Assembly: GCF_030317115.1 (NCBI RefSeq) | Contig: NZ_JASZYF010000031.1 | Location: forward strand, 1-64,000 | DNA: 64,000 nt | Source of the DNA: Variovorax gracilis | Lineage (GTDB): Bacteria; Pseudomonadota; Gammaproteobacteria; Burkholderiales; Burkholderiaceae_C | Direction: 5' to 3' | Shown here: in pieces, positions 40,901 to 47,583 of the stretch | Layout: each line of letters starts with the position of its first letter | How positions within the stretch are numbered: position 1 is the first letter of the stretch | Program-made: the position numbers and the translations under genes | Notes under the pieces: generated by a model | What the model saw: the letters and a program-made list of their open reading frames with translations, nothing else | Databases searched by the model: none | Told to the model about the DNA's origin: nothing

Positions 40901-41345
40901 TCTTGCCTTCGCCCGACACGACAGTGTCATTGCCCCATCCCGTGGTGATGGAGTCGACGCCATTGTCGGAGCTGATGCGGTTGTTGCCCTCGCCGCCGAA
41001 GATGGTGTTGTTGCCGCTGCCCGCATCGATGGTGTCGTTGCCGTCGCACACGGTGATGCAGTCGTCTCCGCTGCCGGACAAGACGTCATTCTTGCCAGCG
41101 CCGACGTCGACATTGTTGTTGCCGTCGCCGGCGGAGATGACGTCGTTGCCCGCCAAGGCGCGAATCGTATCGTTGCCGGAGAGAGCGCTGACGGTGTTGG
41201 CGCCGTGACCGGCCTTGACGGTGTTGTCGCCGTTGCCGGCTTCGATCCTGTCGTTGCCAACGCCGGTCTGGATGGTGTCGTTGCCGTCGCCGGTGATGAT
41301 GACTTCGCTATTGCCACCGGTCTTGATGATTTTTTCGTCTGCCAT
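37950..41345 (-). CDS. RTX-like beta-roll repeat protein with two duplicated modules
   Basis: About 1,131 residues starting MADEKIIKTGG (ATG 41345; ATG 41390 would add 15 residues). Two arrays of about 29 nonapeptides (consensus GxGNDTIxA or GxGNNxVxA) occupy about residues 19-282 and 428-690. Each is followed by an aperiodic tail and a helical segment with RYxAxLAAG and FQF(K/R)SIDLKV near 350-405 and 760-805. A VCBS/cadherin-like domain (about 806-905) and a beta-rich C-terminus with GSGGDDTLVFSG follow. The fold should be a Ca-binding beta-roll, but Asp and Asn alternate in pairs (DDNN), unlike usual RTX. No Sec signal; type I secretion would be expected, but no such exporter is in the window. 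Function (adhesin, matrix or surface-layer protein) is inference. Confidence 0.85.
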   Translation of the reverse strand: MADEKIIKTGGNSEVIITGDGNDTIQTGVGNDRIEAGNGDNTVKAGHGANTVSALSGNDTIRALAGNDVISAGDGNNNVDVGAGKNDVLSGSGDDCITVCDGNDTIDAGSGNNTIFGGEGNNRISSDNGVDSITTGWGNDTVVSGEGKKTINVSYGNNDVTITGSGDNLITACSGDDKVTVVGNGANTVKAGEGDNDVKTGTGSDKIHAGLGNDVIDAGDGNNYVDAGYGNNKVKAGAGNDSICGGLGHDTVDAGAGSNYVSVGNGDNDVTTGAGHDTIYAAGYLGNSNVIRAGGGKDTIVLGDANDVVYMGDGGVASNSTLSAGNGNDSAILRFGDNLSTRNVLSGGAGTDTMVLSFTAAERARADVELDIDTYRARLAAGNTSAYQFKSIDLKVDGWEALEVLVDDAAYVPKAEAGRVEVSKGSTNDSITTHAGHDVINAGDGNNVINAGHGNNVITAGKDNDNIYAYSGDDVVNAGDGKNCVDVNEGNNNVTTGTGNDTISSGYGNDTIDAGAGNNHVDAGHGNNTIISGGASTLVTQSGNDNVTAYGAGKKNISVGAGNNHVDAARSTGNDTITACEGDDTILGGEGNIHIKAGEGNNTVTTLKGNDTIYAGAGDDRIDAGQGDNVIYAGQGNNDVTAGDGNDKIHAAHAADSNSTIHAGHGNNYIELGGGNNTVTTGNGNDTICAWGLPGNTSEIVTGNGNDYLKLSASDDTITLGVGSSTLYADGGNDTGYFTFAGNKLNKNFLCGGDGGKDTLVLNLTEAELANAAIQDDLTRYQAHLAAGKARDAFQFRSIDLKVVNWERVQIGNLTAQQFAGIEDNVLTVNVIDGVDAANKFGMQLVSVEGAKNGSVDIKADGTVMYTPNPDWSGTETVAYTMVNAAGGTATGTATFTIAGVADAPDLGLKRGSSSTVFVDAAPSDTDGSETLSLSIELPLGVGLAPADGTQDPATGRWYFGQDVLDNPREVTFTSVGGAEATSELVLTAVVRESNGDERTTTYHLWHNASTRVELAALPEPDQIIDGSGGDDTLVFSGVAELDLTALETRSLRNFEKLDMADGATTKLTLSGDVVSGMSSTQSLQVTGDANDIVTLTDDWTEVGTEGGFDVFQNNLLTDVTLYVQSGLAVL
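39275..40064 (-). repeat. Nonapeptide array 2 of the RTX-like protein, 27-bp unit, 108-bp super-unit
   Basis: About 29 copies of a 27-bp unit encode GxGN(D/N)x(I/V)xA. The key residue at unit position 5 follows D,D,N,N with few exceptions (a Thr, a Lys, an Ile and one irregular unit). The 108-bp super-period spans the whole array. Confidence 0.85.
40500..41291 (-). repeat. Nonapeptide array 1 of the RTX-like protein, 27-bp unit, 108-bp super-unit
   Basis: About 29 copies of the same 27-bp unit as in array 2. Units 1-16 follow D,D,N,N without a break except one Lys in an N slot. A single-residue insertion occurs after unit 16 and another two units later; then the pattern resumes to the end. 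Array length (about 792 bp) is nearly identical to array 2. Confidence 0.85.
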
Positions 41346-41546
41346 GCAGTACTTTCTTGCTTCCCTGTTTTCCTGCCGTTCCTTCGGCATTTCGCCTGAA
41401 GCCTATCCCCAGGCGAAATAGCATGCTAGAGCGCAGGTAGCGAGAAACGGCAGGCCAGGCACTCTCAATTGCCAAGCGAAAATTCAGGGGCTGATGCCGA
41501 GTCGTCGCGGCAGTTCTTCTTGAAGCGGCGCGTCCATTCCGCGCCT

Positions 41547-42833
41547 TCAAGTCCCGCCGTCGATCAACTGGTCGTAGCGTGCCAACCCTGCCTCACGGCT
41601 GTACCTCTCGGCGTCGCGCTTTGCCTGCCTGCGCAGCGGCCATTGAGCTTGAGGTGTCTCCAGGACATCCAACACCGTCCTCGCGATGGCGTCCACGTCG
41701 AAGAACTCGACAAGGCGCCCATTCACTCCGTCGTGAAGTACTTCACGTACCGGTGCAGTGCTCGATCCAATGATGAGTGCCGCCGTGGCCATGGCCTCCA
41801 GCATCGACCAGCTCAGCACGAACGGATAGGTCAGGTAGACGTGCGCTGCAGACACTTGAAGCACGCGCAAATACTGTGTCCTCGGGACTCGTCCCAGAAA
41901 GTGCGTCCTCGCCGGATCGAGCGCCACTTCGCGCAACATCTTCTCGCGCCAGTTCGCGGCGTCCCTGGGGGCCGATCCATAGCTGACCTCGTCGCCGCCC
42001 ACGACGACGGCATGGCAACCCGGGTGCGCTTTCTGGATCTTCTCCAGTGCCCGCATGAAGATGTGGAAGCCCCGATACGGCTCCAGATTGCGCGCCACGT
42101 AGGTGATGACTGGATCGCCGACCTTGAGCACTGTTCCACCCGGTGTCACGACCGTCGCCGCGGGATCCGGGCCCAGCCCTTCGGTGTCGATGCCCTCATG
42201 CTGCATCACGATCTTCGGCTGCAGGATCTCGGGGTGCCGGCTGCGTTGCCACTCGGTCGGGCTCACGGCCGCATCGCAGTTGACGAGATTCAGCGTGTGC
42301 TGCGCATTCCATGTGCGGATGCGTGCGCGATCGTCAAAGCTGATGGGATGCTCCGGATCGAAGCCCAGGTCGGCGCCGTCCGCGTTGTAGTACCACTCGC
42401 AGAGATGGACGAGCCGGGTGTCAGGAAAGACATCCTTCGCATACAGGGCCTCTCCCCAACCCGGGTGCGCGAGGATCACGTCGGGGATGAAGCCTTTGCG
42501 GCGAATCTCGAGCATGGCGCGGGCGGTGGCCTGTCCGTGCAACGTGGCGGCCTCCATCTGCCGGAGGTACGGGTGTTGATGGGCATGCGGCTCGCGCGCG
42601 ACGCGGTAGCGCATCAACTGGTCGAAGCCAGGCAAGCCCGGAGCGCTGTCGCGCCCAAGGCCCCGGACATCCCACCCGGGTCGCGCCGCCCAGGCGCGCA
42701 CGAAATGACCGAACTGTCCCGGGAAGTTCTGGTGCATGACCAGAACACGCTTGCCGCTCGCATAGACCGGCTGACCAGTGCTCGACAACACAACGGGCGC
42801 TTGCGCGCCCGCTTTCTCTACAGCCTTCTTCAT
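41547..42833 (-). CDS. Glycosyltransferase family 4 next to the RTX-like gene
   Basis: A 428-residue GT-B glycosyltransferase of the type with a Glycos_trans_4-like N-terminal half. It begins with a basic stretch, then KRVLVMHQNFPGQFGHFVRA (about residues 27-46); the acceptor half has DVILAHPGWGEALYAKDVFP. The donor half has PVITYVARNLEPYRGFHIF, VVVGGDEVSYG and FVLSWSMLEAMATAALIIGS near the E-x7-E position. ATG at 42833 has AAGGAGG six bases upstream, so longer starts are rejected. It lies 201 bp upstream of the RTX-like gene on the same strand, possibly acting on it or on surface glycan. Confidence 0.88.
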   Translation of the reverse strand: MKKAVEKAGAQAPVVLSSTGQPVYASGKRVLVMHQNFPGQFGHFVRAWAARPGWDVRGLGRDSAPGLPGFDQLMRYRVAREPHAHQHPYLRQMEAATLHGQATARAMLEIRRKGFIPDVILAHPGWGEALYAKDVFPDTRLVHLCEWYYNADGADLGFDPEHPISFDDRARIRTWNAQHTLNLVNCDAAVSPTEWQRSRHPEILQPKIVMQHEGIDTEGLGPDPAATVVTPGGTVLKVGDPVITYVARNLEPYRGFHIFMRALEKIQKAHPGCHAVVVGGDEVSYGSAPRDAANWREKMLREVALDPARTHFLGRVPRTQYLRVLQVSAAHVYLTYPFVLSWSMLEAMATAALIIGSSTAPVREVLHDGVNGRLVEFFDVDAIARTVLDVLETPQAQWPLRRQAKRDAERYSREAGLARYDQLIDGGT

Positions 42834-42905
42834 GGGCCGCCTCCTTGAACCTGTATGACTCACCAGGGGGGAGACGATACATCAGGCTCTCGGTGCTCTA
42901 TGCCC

Positions 42906-43862
42906 TCAGTGACCCGGCACCAGGAAATCCTGGCTGATCCGCCAACCCAGTTCGTTCACCCGATCCAGGAACTGCGTCAGGTACGCGTGCAGACCGGTCG
43001 CAAGGATCTCGTCGACACGCGCGTATTGCAGGTCGGCCAACAGCTTGCCGGCACGGCGCTGGGTCTCGGCGCTTTGCTCGTTCTTCACCTTGTCGAGGTT
43101 GTTGACGACCTCGTTCAGGCTCGCGTGCAGCGAGCGCGGCATGTCGGCGCGCAGGATCAGAAGCTCGGCCACGCGCTCCGGCTTGATCACGTCGCGGTAG
43201 ACCTTGCGGTAAACCTCGAAGGCAGAGACGCTCCGCAGGATCGCGCTCCAGTGATAGAAGTCGTACTCCTGGTCTTCCTCGGTGGCAGTGCCGAAGAACT
43301 CGCTGTTGAGCGCATGGAACTTGACGTCGACCAGCCGGGCCGTGTTGTCCGCACGTTCGAGGAAGGTGCCGAGGCGCGAGAAATAGAAGGCCTCGTCCTG
43401 CAGCATGGTGCCCAGCGTCACGCCGCGCGAGAGGTGCGAGCGGAACTTGACCCATTCGAAGAACTGGGCCGGGTCGCGCTCGAAGTCGCCGGCACGCAGC
43501 ATGCGGTTGACCTCGAGCCAGGTGGTGTTCTGCGTCTCCCAGGCTTCGGTGGTGAGCGCACCTCGCACCGCGCGAGCGTTCTCGCGCGCGGCGCGCAGGC
43601 AGGACATGATCGACGAGGGATTCGACTCGTCCTTGACCATGAACTCCATCACCTCGGCGGGCTTGAACTGGTCATGCTTCTCGTTGTAGATCGTCAGCAG
43701 TTCGCTGATGGAGAGCAGACCCTGCCAGCCGTACTTGGCGACTTCGGCGGACTGCGGCAGCAGCGAGGTCTGGTAGTTGACGTCGAGCATGCGCGCGGTG
43801 TTCTCCGCGCGCTCGGTGTAGCGAGACATCCAGTAGAGGTGATCGGCGGTGCGTGACAACAT
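42906..43862 (-). CDS. Alpha-E domain protein (DUF403)
   Basis: A 318-residue all-helical alpha-E protein. The N-terminus MLSRTADHLYWMSRYTERAE with the following ENTARMLDVNYQTSLL is diagnostic; a second related TFLERADNTARLVDVKFHAL occurs in the middle (about residues 150-170). Alpha-E proteins nearly always pair with a circularly permuted ATP-grasp protein, as here (17-bp gap), and are proposed to take part in a peptide-tagging or modification system. The usual transglutaminase and proteasome-like partners are not adjacent. Confidence 0.92.
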   Translation of the reverse strand: MLSRTADHLYWMSRYTERAENTARMLDVNYQTSLLPQSAEVAKYGWQGLLSISELLTIYNEKHDQFKPAEVMEFMVKDESNPSSIMSCLRAARENARAVRGALTTEAWETQNTTWLEVNRMLRAGDFERDPAQFFEWVKFRSHLSRGVTLGTMLQDEAFYFSRLGTFLERADNTARLVDVKFHALNSEFFGTATEEDQEYDFYHWSAILRSVSAFEVYRKVYRDVIKPERVAELLILRADMPRSLHASLNEVVNNLDKVKNEQSAETQRRAGKLLADLQYARVDEILATGLHAYLTQFLDRVNELGWRISQDFLVPGH

Positions 43863-43879
43863 ATCTGTGGCTCCCCTGA

Positions 43880-45379
43880 TCAGGACGACGACTGGCTTTG
43901 CGATTGCGCTGGGTCCCGCGGCTTGGCGCTGCGGTCCGCCTCGAGGATCCAGGTGTCCTTGGTACCGCCGCCCTGCGACGAGTTGACGACCAGCGACCCC
44001 TCCTTGAGCGCGACTCGGGTGAGTCCACCGGGCACCATCTGGACTTCCTTGGCCGACAGCACGAAGGGGCGCAAGTCGATGTGGCGCGGCGCAATGCCGG
44101 CATCCACGAAGGTCGGCGAGGTGGAAAGGCTGAGCGTCGGCTGCGCGATGTAGCCGTCGGGCTTGGCAAGCACGGCCTTCTTGAAGTCCTCGATCTCGGC
44201 CTGGGTGGCGGCCGGGCCGATGAGCATGCCGTAGCCACCGGCACCGTGCACTTCCTTGACGACCAGGTCCTTCATGTTGGCGAGCGTGTAGTCGAGCTCG
44301 TCCTTGTTGCGGCACATGTAGGTGGGCACGTTCTTGAGGATGGGCTTTTCGCCGAGGTAGAACTCGATCATCTTCGGCACGTAGGGGTAGATCGACTTGT
44401 CATCCGCGACGCCAGTGCCGACGGCGTTGCAGATGACGACGTTGCCCTCGCGGTAGGCGCGCATCAGGCCGGCGGTGCCGAGCGTGGAAGTCGGTCGGAA
44501 GACCTCGGGGTCGAGGAAGTCGTCGTCGACGCGGCGGTAGATGACATCCACGCGCTTGGGACCGCGCGTGGTGCGCATGTAGACGAAGTCGTCCTTGACG
44601 AAGAGATCCTGCCCTTCGACCAGTTCCACCCCCATCTGCTGCGCGAGGAAGGCGTGCTCGAAGTAGGCGCTGTTGTACATGCCCGGGGTGAGCACCACGA
44701 CGGTGGGCTCGGCGGTGGCCGGCGGCGCGGATGCGCGCAGGGTTTCGAGCAGCAGGTCGGGATAGTGCGCGACGGGGGCAATGCGGTTCTGGCTGAAAAG
44801 CTCGGGAAAGAGCCGCATCATCATCTTGCGGTTCTCCAGCATGTAGCTCACGCCGCTGGGCACGCGCAGGTTGTCTTCCAGCACGTAGTACTCGCCGTTG
44901 CCGCTGGCATCCGGTGCCCGCACGATGTCGATGCCGGCGATGTGCGAGTAGACGTCGTTGGGCACCTTCACGCCGACCATCTCGGGCCGGTATTGGGCGT
45001 TGTTCAGGATCTGCTCGGCCGGAATGACGCCGGCCTTGATGATTTCCTGGCCGTGGTAGACGTCATGGATGAAGCGGTTGAGCGCCGTCACGCGCTGCAC
45101 CAGGCCCTTCTCCATCGAGGCCCATTCGTGCGCCGGGATGATCCGAGGCAGCAGGTCGAAGGGAATCAGCCGCTCGGTGCCCGAGCCGTCCTCGTCCTTC
45201 GCGCCATAGACGGCAAAGGTGATGCCGACCCGGCGGAAGATCATTTCCGCCTCCTCGCGCCGCGATCGCATCACCTCGCCAGGTTGCTTCGCAAGCCATT
45301 GGTCGTAGCGTTTGTAGTGGCTTCGGACCGCTGCGCCGTTGTAGGGCAGCTGCTCATACATCTCATCGAATTTGTGCAT
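43880..45379 (-). CDS. Circularly permuted type 2 ATP-grasp protein (DUF404/DUF407)
   Basis: A 499-residue ATP-grasp ligase-like protein. It has YKRYDQWLAKQPGEVMRSRR near the N-terminus, FDLLPRIIPAHEWASMEKGL, the DNLRVPSGVSYMLENR block, and EVHGAGGYGMLIGPAATQAE of the ATP-grasp part. The family is predicted to form an amide or similar bond with ATP, with the alpha-E protein as partner; the substrate is unknown. ATG at 45379 (MHKFDEMYEQLPYNG) is the standard start. It is the first gene of the minus-strand run to the RTX-like gene. Confidence 0.92.
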   Translation of the reverse strand: MHKFDEMYEQLPYNGAAVRSHYKRYDQWLAKQPGEVMRSRREEAEMIFRRVGITFAVYGAKDEDGSGTERLIPFDLLPRIIPAHEWASMEKGLVQRVTALNRFIHDVYHGQEIIKAGVIPAEQILNNAQYRPEMVGVKVPNDVYSHIAGIDIVRAPDASGNGEYYVLEDNLRVPSGVSYMLENRKMMMRLFPELFSQNRIAPVAHYPDLLLETLRASAPPATAEPTVVVLTPGMYNSAYFEHAFLAQQMGVELVEGQDLFVKDDFVYMRTTRGPKRVDVIYRRVDDDFLDPEVFRPTSTLGTAGLMRAYREGNVVICNAVGTGVADDKSIYPYVPKMIEFYLGEKPILKNVPTYMCRNKDELDYTLANMKDLVVKEVHGAGGYGMLIGPAATQAEIEDFKKAVLAKPDGYIAQPTLSLSTSPTFVDAGIAPRHIDLRPFVLSAKEVQMVPGGLTRVALKEGSLVVNSSQGGGTKDTWILEADRSAKPRDPAQSQSQSSS

Positions 45380-45415
45380 GGGACGACCAATCTCCTTGCG
45401 CATAGCTTAGCAAGT

Positions 45416-47078
45416 TCAAGGCCAAACTCCGCCGGAAAGCTGCGGCATTTGATGGTGCCAGTAGCGGCGTGCTTGTTGCCGCAGGCACTCGACCGTGCCC
45501 GGAGCCCTGCTCGACCACGATGCTGCGCCGCAACGCGGGGTGTCGAACAGCGCTATGCCGCGCTCGACATAGCGCCCGACCACCTCCGGCGCCGGATGGC
45601 CGAAGCGGTTGCGATAGCCGGCCTGGACGAGCGCAACGCGCGGGCGGACGGCGTCGAGAAGCAGATCGCTCGACGAGGTCTTGCTCCCGTGGTGAGGCAC
45701 GAGGAGCAGGTCGGCGCGCAGATCGGGCGCGCGCGCAACCAGCGCGGCCTCCTGCAAACGCTCGATGTCGCCGGCCAGGATGGCCGATGCCTTGCCATTG
45801 GCGACGCGAAGCACGCAGGAGATCGCATTGGGCTTGGCGAAGCTCCGGTAGTCGGACGCCGCCGGTTGAAGCACCTCGAAGACCACGCCGTCCCATGTCC
45901 AGCGCTGGCCTGCCTCGCAGCGCCGGGCGGGACGCAACGCCTGCAGCGGATGCTCCGCCTCGATGGAACTCAGCAGCCCGGCCTGCGGGTGCATGGCCAA
46001 CACCGCGGGCGCCCCGCCGGTGTGATCGCTGTCGCGATGGCTGAGCACGACGGTGTCGAGCCGTTCGCCGAAGGCCCGCAAAAGGGGCACGATCACGCGC
46101 TGGCCCGCATCGGTCTCCAGGCTGTAGCGCGGCCCGGCGTCGTAGAGCAGGCTGTGCGTGGCCGTTCGCACCAGCACGGCATTGCCCTGCCCGATATCGG
46201 CCGCCAGGAGCTCGAATTCGCCCATGGGCGGGCGCGGCGCCTGCCAGAGCAAAGCTGGCAACACCAGCGGCAAGCCGAGCATGCGCATCGACCAGGGCAG
46301 GCGCATGGCGGCCAGGATGCCGCCCGCCACACCAGCGACTGCCATCCACAGCGGGGGCGCGGGCATCGACAAGGCAGCGAACGGCAGACGGGCGAGCCAT
46401 TGCAAAAGCAGCGACAAGACTTGCACCGCCCATGCCGCGACATCCCACAACGGAGGCGAAAAGGCGCCAAGCATCGCCAACGGCGTCACGACAACCGTGA
46501 CCCAGGGGATCGCGACCACGTTGGCCAGCAAGCCGACCACGGAAATCTGCTGGAACAGCAGCAGCGTGAGCGGTGTCAGCGCCAGCGTGACGACCCATTG
46601 CTCGCGACACAGGCGAACCAGCCGGCTGGCGACGCCGAAACGATGGCCATGAGGCTCGTTGGCATCCGCGGCGAAGAGGACGCCCACCGCGACGAAGCTC
46701 AGCCAGAAACCCGGCTGCATCAATGCCCAAGGGTCGAACGCCACCACGACGGCACAGGCACAGAGCCAGACATACGGCCAGGGCCAGCGCCGCCCTGTCA
46801 GGCGCAGCAGGGCGACAGCCGCCAGCATCCAGACCGTTCGCTGGGAGGGCAAGCCCCACCCGCTGAATGCGGCGTACAGCGTCGCGAGCAGCACACCGCC
46901 GACCAGCCCCGCATGCTGCGCCGGCCATCGGAGCATCAAGCCGCCGCTGCGCCGCCACAGGATTTCGACCGCCAGGGCGGCGAGCCACGCAAACATGGTG
47001 ATGTGAAGGCCCGAGATGGCCATCAAGTGGGCGACGCCTGTCGCGCGGAAGACGTCCCAGTCGACGCGATCGATGATT
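45416..47078 (-). pseudogene. comEC: comEC/rec2, 5'-truncated
   Basis: The remaining C-terminal two thirds of the DNA-uptake channel ComEC. The family block DWDVFRATGVAHLMAISGLH marks the start of the homologous part, at about 47,070. Downstream come the Competence-domain helices, then the metallo-beta-lactamase-like domain with VVLSHRDSDHTGG and LLVPHHGSKTSSSD. ComEC is normally about 800 residues; about 550 codons remain, and the OB-fold and first helices are missing. Upstream, the frame meets a TAG within 25 bp (about 47,099), exactly where foreign-looking 20-bp repeats begin. An internal TTG/ATG near 47,026 might give a truncated protein, but DNA uptake should be lost unless another copy exists. 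Confidence 0.85.
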
Positions 47079-47080
47079 TT

Positions 47081-47148
47081 CCGAAACTGAGTTCTTCGCT
47101 AGCGAAATAAGTTCTTCGCTACTCGAAATTCTCGGAAAGTTCTTCGCC
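47081..47148. mobile_element. Triple 20-bp repeat at the comEC break, candidate transposon end
   Basis: Three related units end in AGTTCTTCGC: CCGAAACTGAGTTCTTCGCT (47081-47100), AGCGAAATAAGTTCTTCGCT (47101-47120) and TTCTCGGAAAGTTCTTCGCC (47129-47148). The first two are tandem, the third is offset by 8 bp. Clustered short repeats just inside a break in a conserved gene resemble the transposase-binding arrays at Tn7- or Tn5053-like ends. No transposase gene or second end was found in the window. Confidence 0.5.
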
Positions 47149-47233
47149 CAATAGCGAGGGAGCTCAACCCGTGGCTGCCCACGATCGCGACGCGCTGGGG
47201 GAAGAGCGCGGGGTGCGACGCATGGGCGTGATA

Positions 47234-47249
47234 CTGTATGCGCATACAG
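47234..47249. promoter_or_regulatory. LexA-type SOS box
   Basis: CTGTATGCGCATACAG is a perfect 16-bp palindrome of the CTGT-N8-ACAG form; with its flanks it reads TACTGTATGCGCATACAGCA. It lies 19 bp ahead of the small gene and the SRAP gene, the latter a known SOS-linked family. LexA repression is therefore likely. Confidence 0.75.
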
Positions 47250-47268
47250 CATAAATCAGGCATGAGAA

Positions 47269-47568
47269 ATGAGAGTCAGGATGCGCCGTCGGTATCGAGG
47301 CGGGGTTGCCCTGGGCAAGGAAGAGTTCTTCGCGCAGCCGTGGGCGCGGGGAATGCTATGGCTGCAGACCGTGGAGGCGCGCCTGCAGCTTGGCCTGTAC
47401 GAAGCGAACGGCCCCGGCCACAGGGCGCCACCGCTGGGAATCCTATGGCGCCCCGAACTTGCGGCCTGCGCAAACGACACCATCAGCTTCGCCGGCTTCG
47501 AGAAGGTAGAGAAGCGCTGGTGCTACCAAGTTTGGTACTGCGAGACTCGGTCGTCCGCCGAGGCCTAG
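47269..47568 (+). CDS. Small unknown protein in the SOS-box operon
   Basis: A 99-residue protein of no family I recognise. It begins with a basic stretch, then GKEEFFAQPWARGMLWLQTV, and ends with an aromatic, cysteine-containing segment (FEKVEKRWCYQVWYCETRSS). The frame looks coding (balanced residues) while the other frames are Arg/Ser-rich shadows. Start ATG at 47269 or 47281. It lies 19 bp behind the LexA box and 15 bp ahead of the SRAP gene, so it is probably DNA-damage inducible. Its role is unknown. Confidence 0.55.
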   Translation: MRVRMRRRYRGGVALGKEEFFAQPWARGMLWLQTVEARLQLGLYEANGPGHRAPPLGILWRPELAACANDTISFAGFEKVEKRWCYQVWYCETRSSAEA

Positions 47569-47583
47569 GGCATCATTCCGGCC

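Noticed and set aside
39275-41291. The 27-bp repeats of the RTX-like gene considered as CRISPR or satellite DNA
   Set aside because: They are in frame, degenerate at the DNA level and conserved at the protein level, so selection acts on the protein.
38325-41399. A 1,024-codon plus-strand frame opposite the RTX-like gene
   Set aside because: It exists because the 27-bp repeat lacks stops on both strands. Its product is a Val/Asp/Ala repeat with no family, while the minus frame has recognisable RTX nonapeptides, a VCBS-like domain and a start.
43898-47110. A 1,070-codon plus-strand frame opposite the alpha-E, ATP-grasp and comEC genes
   Set aside because: It is a His/Arg/Asp-rich shadow typical of high-GC antisense frames and covers three well supported minus-strand genes.
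47105-47250. A minus-strand frame on the island side of the comEC break (with FPQRVAIVGSHG)
   Set aside because: It is protein-like for about 40 codons but crosses the LexA box and the 20-bp repeats, and I cannot tie it to a family.
45363-47252. A 629-codon minus frame covering the comEC break
   Set aside because: It reads comEC out of frame; only the frame ending at 45416 gives the ComEC domains. The extra N-terminal codons come from the foreign side of the junction.
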